A stretch of DNA of 64,000 bases from Pseudaquabacterium inlustre (GTDB lineage Bacteria; Pseudomonadota; Gammaproteobacteria; Burkholderiales; Burkholderiaceae_C): the NCBI RefSeq assembly GCF_038066595.1, contig NZ_JBBUTH010000009.1, forward strand, positions 372,001 through 436,000. The letters are read 5' to 3'. The notes beneath the pieces were generated by a model. The model saw only the letters and a program-made list of their open reading frames with translations, did not search any database and was not told where the DNA came from. This document shows positions 16,454 through 24,823 of this stretch, piece after piece; position 1 is the stretch's first letter, and each line of letters begins with the position of its first letter. The position numbers and the translations under genes are program-made.

Positions 16454-17401
16454 GTCGAAGCGCACCACCAGTTCCACCGTGTGCGGCGTCGGCCGCCCCG
16501 GCGGTACATAACGCCAGCGCGACACGGCCTCGCGCACCGCGCGCACGGCCTGGCGGTCGGCGCCGCCCTGGATCACCAGGTCCTGCACGCTGCCATCCGC
16601 GGCGATCGAGAAGCGCAGCTGGAAGCGCAGGGCCTGGCCTTCGCGCGACACCGTGCCCGCGAAATCGGGATCCACGCGCTGCACCAGCACCGGCACGTAG
16701 GCCGCCTCGGGCTCGGCCGCCGACGGCGGCGGGCTGGGGTTCAACGCGGCCACCGACTGCCGCGACAAGGCGGCCTCGGGGCGATCCGGCGCGGCTGCCA
16801 CCGAAGCGGCCACCGAGGGCGGCACCGACGCCGCTACCGACGCCGCTACCGAGGCCGCTACCGAGGCCGGCACCGGCGCGGCATCCGCCGCCGCAGGCAC
16901 CACCGCAGCCACCGGCTCGGTCGCGGCGCCCTGGGCGGCCGCCTCGGTCTCGCGCGCGACCTGGATCAGCAGGCGGCCGATGGCCTCACGCGGGTCGGCC
17001 GTGGCGGCACGGCGCGCGGCCGCCGGCAACGTGAGTGTGACCACCGATGGCGCAGCGATTGCACCGGTTGAACTGGCGGCGCTGGCCGGCGCCGGCCCGC
17101 CGGCGGCCTTGGCCACCGCGCCCGGCGCGGCCGGGCTTGCCGCGCCGGCGGGCAGGCGCGCGGCCTCGCGGATGCGGCGCAGCGGGTCGTCGGCCACGCG
17201 CTTGGCGCGCGCCATGCGGTCGGCCACCTCGGCATCGGTGCCGGCCGCGCTGGCCGATGCGCCGGTCACGGGTGCCACCGGCGGCAGGGCCTGGGCCTGG
17301 GCCTCGACGGCGAAGGCCAGCCACCACCACCATGCCGGGCCCAGCCCCCGATGCCTCGCGCCACGTCCCGCCACTGCAAACCTCCTGAACGCCCCGCTCA
17401 T
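16448..17401 (-). CDS. Exported TonB C-terminal-domain protein
   Basis: A 317-residue protein. The ATG at 17401 is preferred over an upstream one because it is followed by basic residues, a hydrophobic stretch with four tryptophans and an AQA-type signal-peptidase site. The middle is Ala/Pro/Val-rich low-complexity sequence including ASVA repeats. The last 75 residues form a TonB_C fold (QLRFSIAADGSVQDLVIQGG, then RWRYVPPGRP). There is no N-terminal anchor plus Pro-Glu/Pro-Lys spacer as in true TonB, so energy transduction is doubtful. It probably acts in the periplasm. It is downstream of hrpA on the same strand. Confidence 0.75.
   Translation of the reverse strand: MSGAFRRFAVAGRGARHRGLGPAWWWWLAFAVEAQAQALPPVAPVTGASASAAGTDAEVADRMARAKRVADDPLRRIREAARLPAGAASPAAPGAVAKAAGGPAPASAASSTGAIAAPSVVTLTLPAAARRAATADPREAIGRLLIQVARETEAAAQGAATEPVAAVVPAAADAAPVPASVAASVAASVAASVPPSVAASVAAAPDRPEAALSRQSVAALNPSPPPSAAEPEAAYVPVLVQRVDPDFAGTVSREGQALRFQLRFSIAADGSVQDLVIQGGADRQAVRAVREAVSRWRYVPPGRPTPHTVELVVRFDA
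16824..16871. repeat. Four 12-bp tandem repeats in the TonB_C gene
   Basis: The unit ACCGACGCCGCT occurs twice exactly, then ACCGAGGCCGCT and ACCGAGGCCGGC. On the coding strand they encode the ASVA repeats of the low-complexity spacer. Copy number could vary by slippage without shifting the frame. Confidence 0.85.
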
Positions 17402-17534
17402 GACGGGCACTGCCTGACACGCACCGCGAGCGGCCGGTGGGCCGCGGCGCGGTGGGCGCGATGGTATGCAGCATGCGTGCCAGGTCAAGAGGGAGAGACC
17501 TGAGCCACGCCGGGCTCGGGGGTGATCGCCCGGA

Positions 17535-20500
17535 TCAGCTCGACAGCTGTTGCCAGGCCTTGTCCAGCCGCTTCACGCTCACCGGCTGCGGCGTGCGCAA
17601 CTCCTGGGCGAAGAAGCTCACGCGCAGCTCTTCCAGCAGCCAGCGGTACTCGTCGAGCCGGGCATCGGCCACGCCCTTCTGCTCGGCCAGGCGGCGGGTG
17701 TATCGCTGCTCCAGCGGGCGCAGCTCGGCCAGGCGCTGGGCATCGCGCGCGGGGTCGGCACGCCATTTGTCCAGCCGCAGCACCACGGCCTTCAGATAGC
17801 GCGGGAAGTGCTGCAGCGCTGCCCAGGGGTTGGCCAGCAGGAAGCGCTTGCCGCACAGCCGCTGCAGCTGCGCGGCGATGTCGTCGGCCACGTCCTTGGG
17901 CACGCTGCGGCTGTCCTTGAGCTTGCGCTGCGCCGCCTGCAGCTCGGTGAGCACGGTGCCGGCCAGTCGCGCCACCTCCTGCGCGATCAGGTTCAGCCGG
18001 CTGCGGCCCTCGGCCACACGGGCGTCGAAGCTGGCCGCATCGGTGGGCAGCGGATCGGCCAGGAAGGCGCGGTCCACGGCCAGGTCGATGATCATGGCCT
18101 TGAGCTCATCGGCCGTGCCGAGTGCCATGTAGGCGGCGGCCAGGCGCGTGAAGTCGGGGATGTTCTTCTCCAGGTACTTCAGCGGCTCCTTGATCTGCAG
18201 CGCCACCAGGCGGCGCAGGCCGGCGCGGTGCTTGGTGGCCGCGGCCTCGGGCTCGTCGAAGACCTCGATCTCCACCGCCGTGCCCTTGTCGATCAGCGCC
18301 GGGAAGCCGATCAACGTCTGGCCGCCCTTGCTGGCGGGCTGGCGGATCTCCATCAGCTCGGGCAGTTCGCCGAAGGTCCAGGCGGTGTACTGCGCCGGCG
18401 CGGCGGGTGCGGCCGGTGCCGGTGCCGGTGCGGCTGCCTTCTCCACCCGCCGCGGCGTGCTGGAGGCCGGCGCGGGCGCGGCACCTGCAGCGGCAGGCGT
18501 TGCCGCTGGGGACGACGCGGGGGACGACACGCCACCCAGCTTCAACGCCGCCAGCGCCTGGAAGGCCGAGCGTGCCTGGCCGCCCAGCTCGGCCTTCAGC
18601 GTGGCCAGGTTGCGGCCCATGCCCAGCTGGCGGCCGTGCTCGTCCACCACCTTGAAGTTCATGAACAGGTGCGGCGCCAGCATGTCCAGCTTGAAGTCGT
18701 TGCGCTGCACGGCGACTTGCGTGTGCTCCTTCACCGCGGCCAGCAGCTGGTCGAGCAGCGCGCCCTGGCCGAAGGGGTGCAGCTCGACGAACTGTTCGAC
18801 GAACTCGGGCAGCGGCTGCAGGCGCGCGCGCGGCTTCTGGTGCAGGCTCTTGCACAGCGCCGTCACCTTGGCCGCCAGCATGCCGGGCACCAGCCAGTCG
18901 CAGCGCTCTTCACTCACCTGGTTCAGCGCATAGATCGGCACGGTGACCGTGACGCCGTCCTTGGCATCGCCGGGGTCGTGCAGGTAGGTGGCGGTGCAGT
19001 CCACGCCGCCCAGGCGCAGGGTCTTGGGGAAGGCGTTGCCGGTGATGCCCGCGGCCTCGTGGCGCATCAGCTCGTCGCGCGTCAGGTGCAGCAGCTTCGG
19101 CTGGGCCTTGCTGGCCTCGCGCCACCAGCGCTCCAGGCTGTGGCCCGAGCACACATCGGCCGGGATCTGCTGGTCGTAGTAGGCGTAGATCAGCTCGTCA
19201 TCCACCAGCACGTCTTGCCGGCGGCTCTTGTGCTCCAGCTCCTCCACCTGGGCGAGCAGGCGCTTGTTGTGGGCGATGAAGGGCAGCCTGGATTCCCAGT
19301 CGCCCTCGACCAGCGCGCTTCGGATGAAGATCTCGCGCGCCGTGGGCAGATCCACCCGGCCGAAGTTCACCCGCTTGCCGCTGTAGACCACGATGCCGTA
19401 GAGCGTGGCGCGCTCGTAGGCCACCACCTCGGCGGCCTTCTTCTCCCAGTGCGGATCGAGCAGCTGGCGCTTGAGCAAGTGGCCGGCGATGGTCGGGATC
19501 CACTGCGGCTCGATGGCGGCCAGACCCCGGCCGTACAGCCGCGTGGTTTCCACCAGCTCGGCGGCGATCAGCCAGCGGCCCGGCTTCTTGCTGAGGTTGG
19601 CGCCGGGGTGGCGCCAGAACTTGATGCCGCGCGCGCCCAGATACCACTCGTCGTCATCGGCCTTGCAGCCCACGTTGCCCAGCAGGCCGGCCAGCATCGA
19701 CAGGTGGATCTGCTCATACGTGGCCGGGCTGCCGTTGAAGCGCCAGCCCTGCTCGGCCACCACGGTGTGCAGCTGGGCATAGGTGTCGCGCCACTCGCGC
19801 ACCCGCCGCGGGTTCACGAACTGCTCGCGCAGGCGCTGCTCCTGCTGGCGGTTGCTGAGCTTGTGGGTATCGGTCTTCTGCTGCGCGCTGCCGGGGTGGC
19901 CGTGGTTGCCCCGCCCTTCCTCGATCCAGTCCCAGAGCCGCAGCGTGCCGACGAACTCGCTCTTCTCGTCGTCGAACAGCTTGTGCTTCTCGTCGGCGGC
20001 CTGCTGTTTGTCGAGTGGGCGGTCGCGCACGTCCTGCACGCTCAGGGCACTGGCGATGATCAGCACCTCGTGCAGGGCCTCGCGCTCCTTGGCCTCGAGG
20101 ATCATGCGGCCCACGCGCGGGTCCAGCGGCAGGCGGCTCAGCGCGTTGCCGGTGGGCGTGAGCTCGTTGTCGTCATCCACCGCGCCCAGCTCGTTGAGCA
20201 GCGCATAGCCGTCGGCAATGGCCTTGGCGCGCGGCGGCTCGATGAACGGGAACTGGTCCACCGCGCCCAGGCGCAGACTCTTCATGCGCAGGATCACGCC
20301 GGCCAGGCTGCTGCGCAGGATCTCGGGGTCGGTAAAACGCGGCCGCTCGTTGAAACCCTTCTCGTCGTACAGGCGGATGCACACGCCGTTGCTGACCCGG
20401 CCGCAGCGGCCGGCGCGCTGGTTGGCCGCCGCCTGGCTGATGGCCTCGACCTGCAACTGCTCGACCTTGTTGCGGAAGCTGTAGCGCTTGACGCGCGCCT

Positions 20501-21566
20501 GGCCGCTGTCGATGACGTAGCGGATGCCCGGCACCGTCAGCGAGGTCTCGGCCACGTTGGTGGCCAGCACGATGCGCCGGCCATTGCCGGGGTTGAACAC
20601 GCGGTCCTGCTCGGCCTGCGACAGGCGCGCGAACAGCGGCAGGATCTCGGGTGCCGGCCCGCCAGAACCACCAAACTTGTGCTGCCGCGCCAGGTGCTTG
20701 TGCAGGTGGTCGGTGGCGTCGCGGATCTCGCGCTCGCCGGGCAGGAAGACCAGGATGTCGCCGGGGCCGTCGCGCCACAGCTCGTCCACCGCATCGGCAA
20801 TGGCCTCGTCCATGCCGTACTCGCGGCTCTCCTCAAACGGGCGCCAGCGTTGTTCGACGGGGAACAAGCGACCCGAGACCTGGATCACCGGTGCCGGGCC
20901 GTGGCGGCTGGCGAAGTGATTGGCAAAGCGCTCGGCATCGATGGTGGCCGAGGTGACGACGATCTTCAGGTCGGGCCGGCGCGGCAGCAGCTGGCGCAGG
21001 TAGCCCAGCAGGAAGTCGATGTTGAGGCTGCGCTCGTGCGCCTCGTCGATGATCAGCGTGTCGTAGGCCCGCAGGTCGGGGTCGCCCTGGGTCTCGGCCA
21101 GCAGGATGCCGTCGGTCATCAGCTTCACGCTGGCGCCGGGCTGCAGCCGGTCGTTGAAGCGCACCTTGAAGCCCACCACCTCGCCGAGCGGCGAATTCAG
21201 CTCTTCGGCGATGCGCTTGGCCACGCTGCTGGCGGCAATGCGCCGCGGCTGCGTGTGGCCGATCAGGCCGTTGCCACCGGCGCCCCAGCCACGGCCGAGT
21301 TCCAGCGCGATCTTGGGCAGCTGCGTGGTCTTGCCCGAGCCGGTCTCGCCGCAGACGATGACCACCTGGTGCTCGCGCAAGGCATGCGCGATCTCGTCGC
21401 GCCGGGCACTGACCGGCAGCGATTCGGGATACGTGATGGGGGGCACCGGCGTGGCCTCGCGCACCGGCCGCGGGCCCCGGCGCTCGGCACGGGGGCCGGC
21501 TGCATCAGGGCGACGTGGCGGCCGCGGGGGCCGCGCCGCCGGAGGGGTGTCGGCGGGCGAAGTCAC
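17535..21566 (-). CDS. hrpA: ATP-dependent RNA helicase HrpA (DEAH box)
   Basis: A 1343-residue helicase, close to the 1300 residues of E. coli HrpA. Walker A GETGSGKTT is at 73-81, DEAH at 174-177, motif III SAT near 206 and motif VI QRAGRCGR near 390, followed by HA2, OB-fold and the long C-terminal DUF3418 region. An Ala/Pro-rich insert lies at about 1010-1060. HrpA acts on RNA and helps rescue stalled or colliding ribosomes. The start is GTG with no Shine-Dalgarno sequence; a GATAAT box lies nine bases upstream, suggesting a leaderless mRNA. Confidence 0.95.
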   Translation of the reverse strand: MTSPADTPPAARPPRPPRRPDAAGPRAERRGPRPVREATPVPPITYPESLPVSARRDEIAHALREHQVVIVCGETGSGKTTQLPKIALELGRGWGAGGNGLIGHTQPRRIAASSVAKRIAEELNSPLGEVVGFKVRFNDRLQPGASVKLMTDGILLAETQGDPDLRAYDTLIIDEAHERSLNIDFLLGYLRQLLPRRPDLKIVVTSATIDAERFANHFASRHGPAPVIQVSGRLFPVEQRWRPFEESREYGMDEAIADAVDELWRDGPGDILVFLPGEREIRDATDHLHKHLARQHKFGGSGGPAPEILPLFARLSQAEQDRVFNPGNGRRIVLATNVAETSLTVPGIRYVIDSGQARVKRYSFRNKVEQLQVEAISQAAANQRAGRCGRVSNGVCIRLYDEKGFNERPRFTDPEILRSSLAGVILRMKSLRLGAVDQFPFIEPPRAKAIADGYALLNELGAVDDDNELTPTGNALSRLPLDPRVGRMILEAKEREALHEVLIIASALSVQDVRDRPLDKQQAADEKHKLFDDEKSEFVGTLRLWDWIEEGRGNHGHPGSAQQKTDTHKLSNRQQEQRLREQFVNPRRVREWRDTYAQLHTVVAEQGWRFNGSPATYEQIHLSMLAGLLGNVGCKADDDEWYLGARGIKFWRHPGANLSKKPGRWLIAAELVETTRLYGRGLAAIEPQWIPTIAGHLLKRQLLDPHWEKKAAEVVAYERATLYGIVVYSGKRVNFGRVDLPTAREIFIRSALVEGDWESRLPFIAHNKRLLAQVEELEHKSRRQDVLVDDELIYAYYDQQIPADVCSGHSLERWWREASKAQPKLLHLTRDELMRHEAAGITGNAFPKTLRLGGVDCTATYLHDPGDAKDGVTVTVPIYALNQVSEERCDWLVPGMLAAKVTALCKSLHQKPRARLQPLPEFVEQFVELHPFGQGALLDQLLAAVKEHTQVAVQRNDFKLDMLAPHLFMNFKVVDEHGRQLGMGRNLATLKAELGGQARSAFQALAALKLGGVSSPASSPAATPAAAGAAPAPASSTPRRVEKAAAPAPAPAAPAAPAQYTAWTFGELPELMEIRQPASKGGQTLIGFPALIDKGTAVEIEVFDEPEAAATKHRAGLRRLVALQIKEPLKYLEKNIPDFTRLAAAYMALGTADELKAMIIDLAVDRAFLADPLPTDAASFDARVAEGRSRLNLIAQEVARLAGTVLTELQAAQRKLKDSRSVPKDVADDIAAQLQRLCGKRFLLANPWAALQHFPRYLKAVVLRLDKWRADPARDAQRLAELRPLEQRYTRRLAEQKGVADARLDEYRWLLEELRVSFFAQELRTPQPVSVKRLDKAWQQLSS

Positions 21567-21575
21567 AGGGCGCGG

Positions 21576-21581
21576 ATTATC
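21576..21581 (-). promoter_or_regulatory. GATAAT -10 box directly before hrpA
   Basis: On the minus strand GATAAT ends nine bases before the GTG start of hrpA, leaving no room for a ribosome-binding site. No -35 match was found. The same arrangement occurs before four other genes in the window. Confidence 0.5.
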
Positions 21582-21611
21582 GCCGCGCCGCCGCCGTCGG
21601 GCGGGGCCGGG

Positions 21612-22841
21612 CTACAGCAGATCGGCCAGGCGCATCTGCGCCAGCCCCGCCTGGTGGCGGAAGGCCAGGCTGGCCTCGGCCTCGCCCAGCAGCAGCGCAT
21701 CCACCAGCGGCAGCGCCGGTGTGCGCTCGGGCACCACCAGCAGCACCCAGCGCGGATCGCCGGCTTCGTCCAGCAGGCCGCACCAGTCCAGGCTGCGCAG
21801 GGTTTCCAGCACCTGGTTGACCTGCAGCGGATCGGTCTGCACCTGGGTGGCCAGTTCCAGCCCGCGCAGGCCCGAGCCGCCCTCGCGCTGGGCCTGAAGC
21901 AGCCGGCGCAGCAGCGTGAGCGCCAGCGCGAAGGGCTCGCCCGGGCGGTCGGGCCGCCGCGGGGCGTGGATGGTCAGCGTGGGCGCATAGGCCGCGATCA
22001 CCGCGCCCAGCAGCACGATCACCCAGCCCAGGTAGATCCACAGCAGCAGGATGGGCACGGTGGCGAACGCGCCGTACACCGCCGAATAGGTGGGCACGCG
22101 CCCCACGTACCAGGCCAGACCGGCCTTGGCCAGCTCGATGCCGACGGCCACGAACACGCCACCAGCGGCCGCATGGCCCCAGCGCACATGCACATTGGGC
22201 ACGAAGCGGAACAGGCCGCCCATGGCCGCGGCCAGCAGCACGAACTGCAGCGCATCGAGCAGCAGCTCCAGCCCGCCGGGCAGCGCATTGACCACGCCGC
22301 GCGAGGCCGAGATGGCATAGGACGTCAACGACAGGCTGGCGCCCAGCACCAGCGGGCCCAATGTGAGCGCGGCCCAGTAGACAAGCACGCGCTGCGCCAG
22401 CGGCCGCGGCTTGGGCACGCGCCAGATGGCGTTGAGCGTGCGGTCGATCGTGAACACCAGCATCAGCGCGGTGACCAAGAACACCAGCAGGCCCACCGAG
22501 CCCACCTTGCTGGCCTTGGCGGCGAACTGGGTCAGCGCCTGCAGCACCGGCCGGGCGATGGTGTCGGGCACCAGGCTTTGCAGGAAGTATTGCTGCAGCG
22601 CCGACTGGAAGCGGCTGAACATCGGGAAGGCCGAGAACACGGCCAGCATCACCGTCATCAGCGGCACCAGGCCGATCAGCGTGGTGAAGGTCAGGCTGCC
22701 GGCGGTCAGGCCCAGGCGGTCGTCGCGAAAGCGCAGGCGCAGCGTGCGCAGGGTGTCGACCCAGGGCCAGTGGCGCAGGGCATGGGCCAGCAGCGCCAGC
22801 CGCTGACGTCCGGCCGCGGCCGGGCGTGGGAGAGAAGTCAT
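21612..22841 (-). CDS. YihY/ribonuclease BN-like inner-membrane protein
   Basis: A 409-residue protein. The first 290 residues contain about six membrane helices, with the family's conserved LTAGSLTFTTLIGLVPL near the start and YGAFATVPILLLWIYLGW in the last helices. About 120 soluble C-terminal residues follow, resembling a small winged helix. The family was named after RNase BN but has no proven nuclease activity and its role is unknown. The ATG at 22841 was chosen where homology-like sequence begins (MTSLPRPAA). Only nine bases separate it from the divergent DUF2069 gene. Confidence 0.88.
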   Translation of the reverse strand: MTSLPRPAAAGRQRLALLAHALRHWPWVDTLRTLRLRFRDDRLGLTAGSLTFTTLIGLVPLMTVMLAVFSAFPMFSRFQSALQQYFLQSLVPDTIARPVLQALTQFAAKASKVGSVGLLVFLVTALMLVFTIDRTLNAIWRVPKPRPLAQRVLVYWAALTLGPLVLGASLSLTSYAISASRGVVNALPGGLELLLDALQFVLLAAAMGGLFRFVPNVHVRWGHAAAGGVFVAVGIELAKAGLAWYVGRVPTYSAVYGAFATVPILLLWIYLGWVIVLLGAVIAAYAPTLTIHAPRRPDRPGEPFALALTLLRRLLQAQREGGSGLRGLELATQVQTDPLQVNQVLETLRSLDWCGLLDEAGDPRWVLLVVPERTPALPLVDALLLGEAEASLAFRHQAGLAQMRLADLL

Positions 22842-22850
22842 CCGTCTATC

Positions 22851-23315
22851 ATGCCAGCCGTGACCGATGCCCCTTCTCCGCCGGCCGCGGCCGGTGCCAC
22901 GCCGCCTGCGGCGCCCTTCCCCCCCGCCACCCCGCACGACGCCCAGCCCGGCCCCCGGGTGCAGGCGCTGCGCGCCGCCTCGGTGCTGCTGTTGCTGGCG
23001 CTGATCGTGCTCGATCTGGCCTGGGAGCTGTGGTTGGCACCCACCGGCCAGAAGACGCTGGTGATCAAGGTGCTGCCGCTGCTGCTGCCGCTGGCCGGGC
23101 TGCTCAAGCACCGGCTCTACACCTACCGCTGGCTGAGCCTGATGCTGTGGCTGTACGTCACCGAAGGCCTGGTGCGTGCCAACGGCGGCGAGGCCGGCTG
23201 GGGGCCTGCGCTGGCCTGGGGCCAGGTGGTGCTGTGCACCCTGCTGTTCACCACCTGCGGCCTGTACGTGCGCGCCCGGCTGAAGGCCGGCAAGGTGCTG
23301 AACGCCGGCACCTGA
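22851..23315 (+). CDS. DUF2069 small membrane protein
   Basis: A 154-residue protein with about four membrane helices (around 40-60, 65-83, 88-105 and 117-140) and the DUF2069 signature of LAWELWLAP followed by HRLYTYRWLSL. Function is unknown; members are small inner-membrane proteins of proteobacteria. The first 35 residues are Ala/Pro-rich and uncertain: GTG codons at 22860 and 22959 are possible later starts, the last placing the protein at usual family length. No Shine-Dalgarno sequence is visible before the ATG, which lies nine bases from the divergent yihY-like start. Confidence 0.8.
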   Translation: MPAVTDAPSPPAAAGATPPAAPFPPATPHDAQPGPRVQALRAASVLLLLALIVLDLAWELWLAPTGQKTLVIKVLPLLLPLAGLLKHRLYTYRWLSLMLWLYVTEGLVRANGGEAGWGPALAWGQVVLCTLLFTTCGLYVRARLKAGKVLNAGT

Positions 23316-23352
23316 GGCGCCCTCCCACCCTTTCTTGCTTCTGCCATCCACC

Positions 23353-24759
23353 ATGCATGACGACCTGATCGCCGCCCTGCGCGCCCGCCTGGGCGCCGCC
23401 AACGTGCTCACCGAGGGCGACCTCTCGGCCTGGGAGCTGGACTGGCGCAAGCGCTGGCGCGGCAAGGCCCTGGCGGTGCTGCGCCCCGGCAGCGCCGACG
23501 AGGTGGCGGCCGCGCTGCAGCTGGCCGCGGCGCATGGCGTCAGCGTGGTGCCGCAGGGCGGCAACACCGGCCTGGTGGGCGGCGGCGTGCCCGACGACAG
23601 CGGCACGCAGCTGCTGCTGTCCACCCAGCGCCTGAACAAGGTGCGCGGCATCGACGCCGCCAACCAGACCATCACGGTGGAGGCCGGCTGCATCCTGCAA
23701 AGCGTGCAGGCCGCGGCCGACGAGGCGGGCTTCCTGTTCCCGCTGAGCCTGGCGGCCGAAGGCAGTGCCACCATCGGCGGCAACCTGGCGACGAACGCCG
23801 GCGGCACGCAGGTGCTGCGCTACGGCAATGCCCGCGAGCTGTGCCTGGGCCTGGAGGTGGTGAACGCCCAGGGCGAGGTGTGGAGCGGCCTGACCGGGCT
23901 GCGCAAGGACAACACCGGCTACGACCTGCGCGACCTGTTCGTGGGCAGCGAGGGCACGCTGGGCGTCATCACCGCGGCCACGCTGAAGCTGTTTCCGAAG
24001 CCCGCAGCCAGCCTGACGGCCATGGCCAGCACCGGCACGCTCGCGCAGTGCCAGGCGCTGCTGGGCCTGGCGCAGCGGCGGCTGGGCGCGGGCCTCACCG
24101 GCTTCGAGGTGATGAACCGCTTCTCGCTGCACCTGGTGGCCAAGCACTTTCCGCAGCTCAAGCAGCCGCTGCCGCCGTCGGACTGGACCGTGCTGCTGGA
24201 GTACGCCGATGCCGACGGTGAAGACACGGCCCGCCAGCGCTTCGAAGGTGTGCTGGGCGACGCGCTGGAGCAGGAATTGATCAACGACGCCGCGGTGGCC
24301 GAGAGCCTGGCCCAATCGGCCACGCTGTGGCACCTGCGTGAATCCATCCCGCTGGCGCAGAGCGAGGAAGGCCTGAACGTCAAGCACGACATCGCGCTGC
24401 CGGTTTCGGCCATTCCCGAGTTCTGCGAACGCACCGATGCCGCGCTGGCGGCCGCCTTCCCCGGCATCCGCCTGGTCAATTTCGGACATCTGGGCGACGG
24501 CAACCTGCACTACAACGTGCAGGGCCCGGAAGGCGGCTCGGCGGCCGAGTTCCTGGCGCAGCACGAGCACACCATCAACACCATCGTCTTCGACGCCGTG
24601 GCGCAGTACGGCGGCAGCTTCTCGGCCGAGCATGGCATCGGCGCACTCAAGCGCGACGAACTGGCGCTGCGCAAGTCGCCGGTGGCGCTGGGCATGATGC
24701 GCGCGATCAAGCAGGCGCTCGATCCGAAGAACCTGCTGAACCCAGGCCGGGTGGTCTGA
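23353..24759 (+). CDS. FAD-linked D-2-hydroxyacid dehydrogenase
   Basis: A 468-residue flavoprotein of the VAO/PCMH family. FAD-binding motifs are PQGGNTGLVGGG (about 69-80), SLAAEGSATIGGN and GLRKDNTGYDLRDLFVGSEG. The C-terminal oxidase domain has the substrate and metal site NFGHLGDGNLHYN and SAEHGIGALKRDE. This set of motifs fits the D-2-hydroxyglutarate dehydrogenase and GlcD-like group; substrate cannot be fixed from sequence alone. It would pass electrons to a quinone or transfer flavoprotein. There is no adjacent iron-sulfur subunit as in glcDEF. The ATG has no clear ribosome-binding site. Confidence 0.9.
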   Translation: MHDDLIAALRARLGAANVLTEGDLSAWELDWRKRWRGKALAVLRPGSADEVAAALQLAAAHGVSVVPQGGNTGLVGGGVPDDSGTQLLLSTQRLNKVRGIDAANQTITVEAGCILQSVQAAADEAGFLFPLSLAAEGSATIGGNLATNAGGTQVLRYGNARELCLGLEVVNAQGEVWSGLTGLRKDNTGYDLRDLFVGSEGTLGVITAATLKLFPKPAASLTAMASTGTLAQCQALLGLAQRRLGAGLTGFEVMNRFSLHLVAKHFPQLKQPLPPSDWTVLLEYADADGEDTARQRFEGVLGDALEQELINDAAVAESLAQSATLWHLRESIPLAQSEEGLNVKHDIALPVSAIPEFCERTDAALAAAFPGIRLVNFGHLGDGNLHYNVQGPEGGSAAEFLAQHEHTINTIVFDAVAQYGGSFSAEHGIGALKRDELALRKSPVALGMMRAIKQALDPKNLLNPGRVV

Positions 24760-24784
24760 CGCTGCAGCGGGCTGCGGCCGCTTG

Positions 24785-24806
24785 GCGGGTGGCACTGCGT
24801 ACCCGC
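24785..24806. terminator. Weak hairpin between convergent genes
   Basis: GCGGGT at 24785-24790 pairs with ACCCGC at 24801-24806 in the 64-base gap between the FAD dehydrogenase and the serine hydrolase, which converge. No T run follows. A terminator role is only suggested by position. Confidence 0.3.
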
Positions 24807-24823
24807 AGGGCCGGGTGCCCCAT

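Noticed and set aside
16448..17401. A genuine TonB energy transducer
   Set aside because: The N-terminus looks like a cleavable signal peptide rather than a membrane anchor, there is no Pro-Glu/Pro-Lys spacer, and exbB/exbD are absent.
17550..23315. A very long plus-strand open frame antisense to hrpA and the yihY-like gene
   Set aside because: It is the GC-rich shadow of two well-supported minus-strand genes; its product is Arg/Gly/His/Gln-rich with no domain. Only its end, from 22851, is real (DUF2069).
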